Of a DNA stretch of 37,335 nucleotides, positions 37,023 through 37,335 are shown piece after piece (the stretch's first letter is position 1; every line of letters begins with the position of its first letter). The position numbers and the translations under genes were made by a program. The notes under the pieces were generated by a model that saw only the letters and a list, made by a program, of their open reading frames with translations, made no database searches and had not been told where the DNA came from. Source of the DNA: Martensiomyces pterosporus (taxonomy: Eukaryota; Kickxellomycota; Kickxellomycetes; Kickxellales; Kickxellaceae); assembly GCA_025201845.1 (NCBI GenBank), contig MU603956.1, positions 1-37,335 on the forward strand, read 5' to 3'.

Positions 37023-37335
37023 ATGGCCGTAAGTATCTGCTCTGCAGCAGCATTCGCCGCATCTTTCGGCAATTCAGCACATTCTACTCACTGCTACTGC
37101 CTACACAACTGACACCCTTCTGTAGAACACCTACGAATTCGAAGTCGCTATGAGCTGCTCTGGCTGCTCAGGAGCCGTTGAGCGTGCCCTTAAGCGCCTC
37201 GAGAAAGAGCGGGACGCGGATATCTCCACCGACATCTCGCTCGAGACCCAGCGCGTCAAGGTCACCACCGATCTCCCGCGCGAGACCATCCTGGAGACTA
37301 TCAAGAAGACCGGAAAGGCCGTCAAGGAGCTCCCC
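37023..37335 (+). CDS. ATX1: Copper metallochaperone ATX1, 3' partial
   Basis: Exon 1 is only ATG GCC (37023-37028), followed by a GTAAGT donor. The intron 37029-37125 has a CTGAC branch site at 37109-37113 and a CTGTAG acceptor. Exon 2 starts at 37126 and is open to the window end, phase 0, giving 72 residues (MANTYEFEVAMSCSGCSGAV at the start). It has the MxCxxC copper-binding motif (MSCSGCSGAVERAL), then a beta-alpha-beta-beta-alpha-beta order with VKVTTDLPRETILETIKKTGK, where the Lys near the end replaces the Tyr of bacterial copies, as in eukaryotic Atx1. Atx1 carries Cu(I) from the cytosol to the Ccc2-type ATPase of the trans-Golgi. Yeast Atx1 has 73 residues, so at most a few codons are missing. 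Confidence 0.92.
37029..37125 (+). other. ATX1 intron, 97 nt, phase 0
   Basis: GTAAGT at 37029-37034, CTGAC branch candidate at 37109-37113, and pyrimidine-rich CCCTTCTGTAG ending at 37125. Skipping it would break the frame before the copper site, so the intron is well supported. Confidence 0.88.

Overview
This window is nuclear DNA from a fungus. It holds thirteen protein-coding genes, two of them cut by the window ends. The evidence for a fungus is the gene set: a Dma1-type FHA-RING ligase, a Prm10-type ThrE-like protein, a seven-helix RGS protein, a secreted GH18 chitinase and an Atx1 copper chaperone. Reading frames are long and almost intronless, with GC-rich third positions and short AT-rich TATA or poly(A) patches. 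Only two introns are supported. Compact, intron-poor, GC-rich genes with Ser/Ala/Gln-rich tails would fit an early-diverging lineage such as Kickxellomycotina, but that placement is inference. I see no tRNA, rRNA, transposon or CRISPR array.

Layout, left to right. (1) 1-1955, plus strand: 3' part of a gene whose last exon encodes a retropepsin-fold domain without the catalytic Asp motif. (2) 2457-4211, plus: a single-pass membrane protein with a LEA-2-like domain. (3) 4276-7611, minus: TEL2/TELO2, convergent with gene 2 over a 64-bp spacer that carries back-to-back poly(A) signals. (4) 7968-12239, plus: exportin-5/Msn5, divergent from TEL2. (5) 12706-15237, plus: secreted GH18 chitinase. (6) 15376-17049, minus: secreted 5'-nucleotidase-type phosphoesterase. 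(7) 18205-20490, minus: seven-transmembrane RGS protein with a split RGS domain. (8) 22582-24048, plus: Dma1-like FHA-RING E3 ligase. (9) 24343-27249, minus: PRP6 tri-snRNP splicing factor. (10) 27719-31261, minus: ThrE/Prm10-like multipass protein. (11) 32119-34011, minus: multi-Myb-repeat protein with a mitochondrial-looking N-terminus. (12) 35010-36398, plus: MCT-like MFS transporter. (13) 37023-end, plus: ATX1 with a two-codon first exon.

The genes do not form one pathway. Most are conserved housekeeping functions: PIKK assembly, nuclear export, splicing, mitotic checkpoint and copper delivery. Cell-surface and secreted functions (chitinase, nucleotidase, 7TM-RGS, ThrE-like, MCT) lie among them. 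The most unusual items are the Asp-less retropepsin-like domain, the RGS domain split by about 280 residues, the Myb protein with a presequence-like start, and the bidirectional poly(A) element between genes 2 and 3. I found no obvious new multi-gene system.
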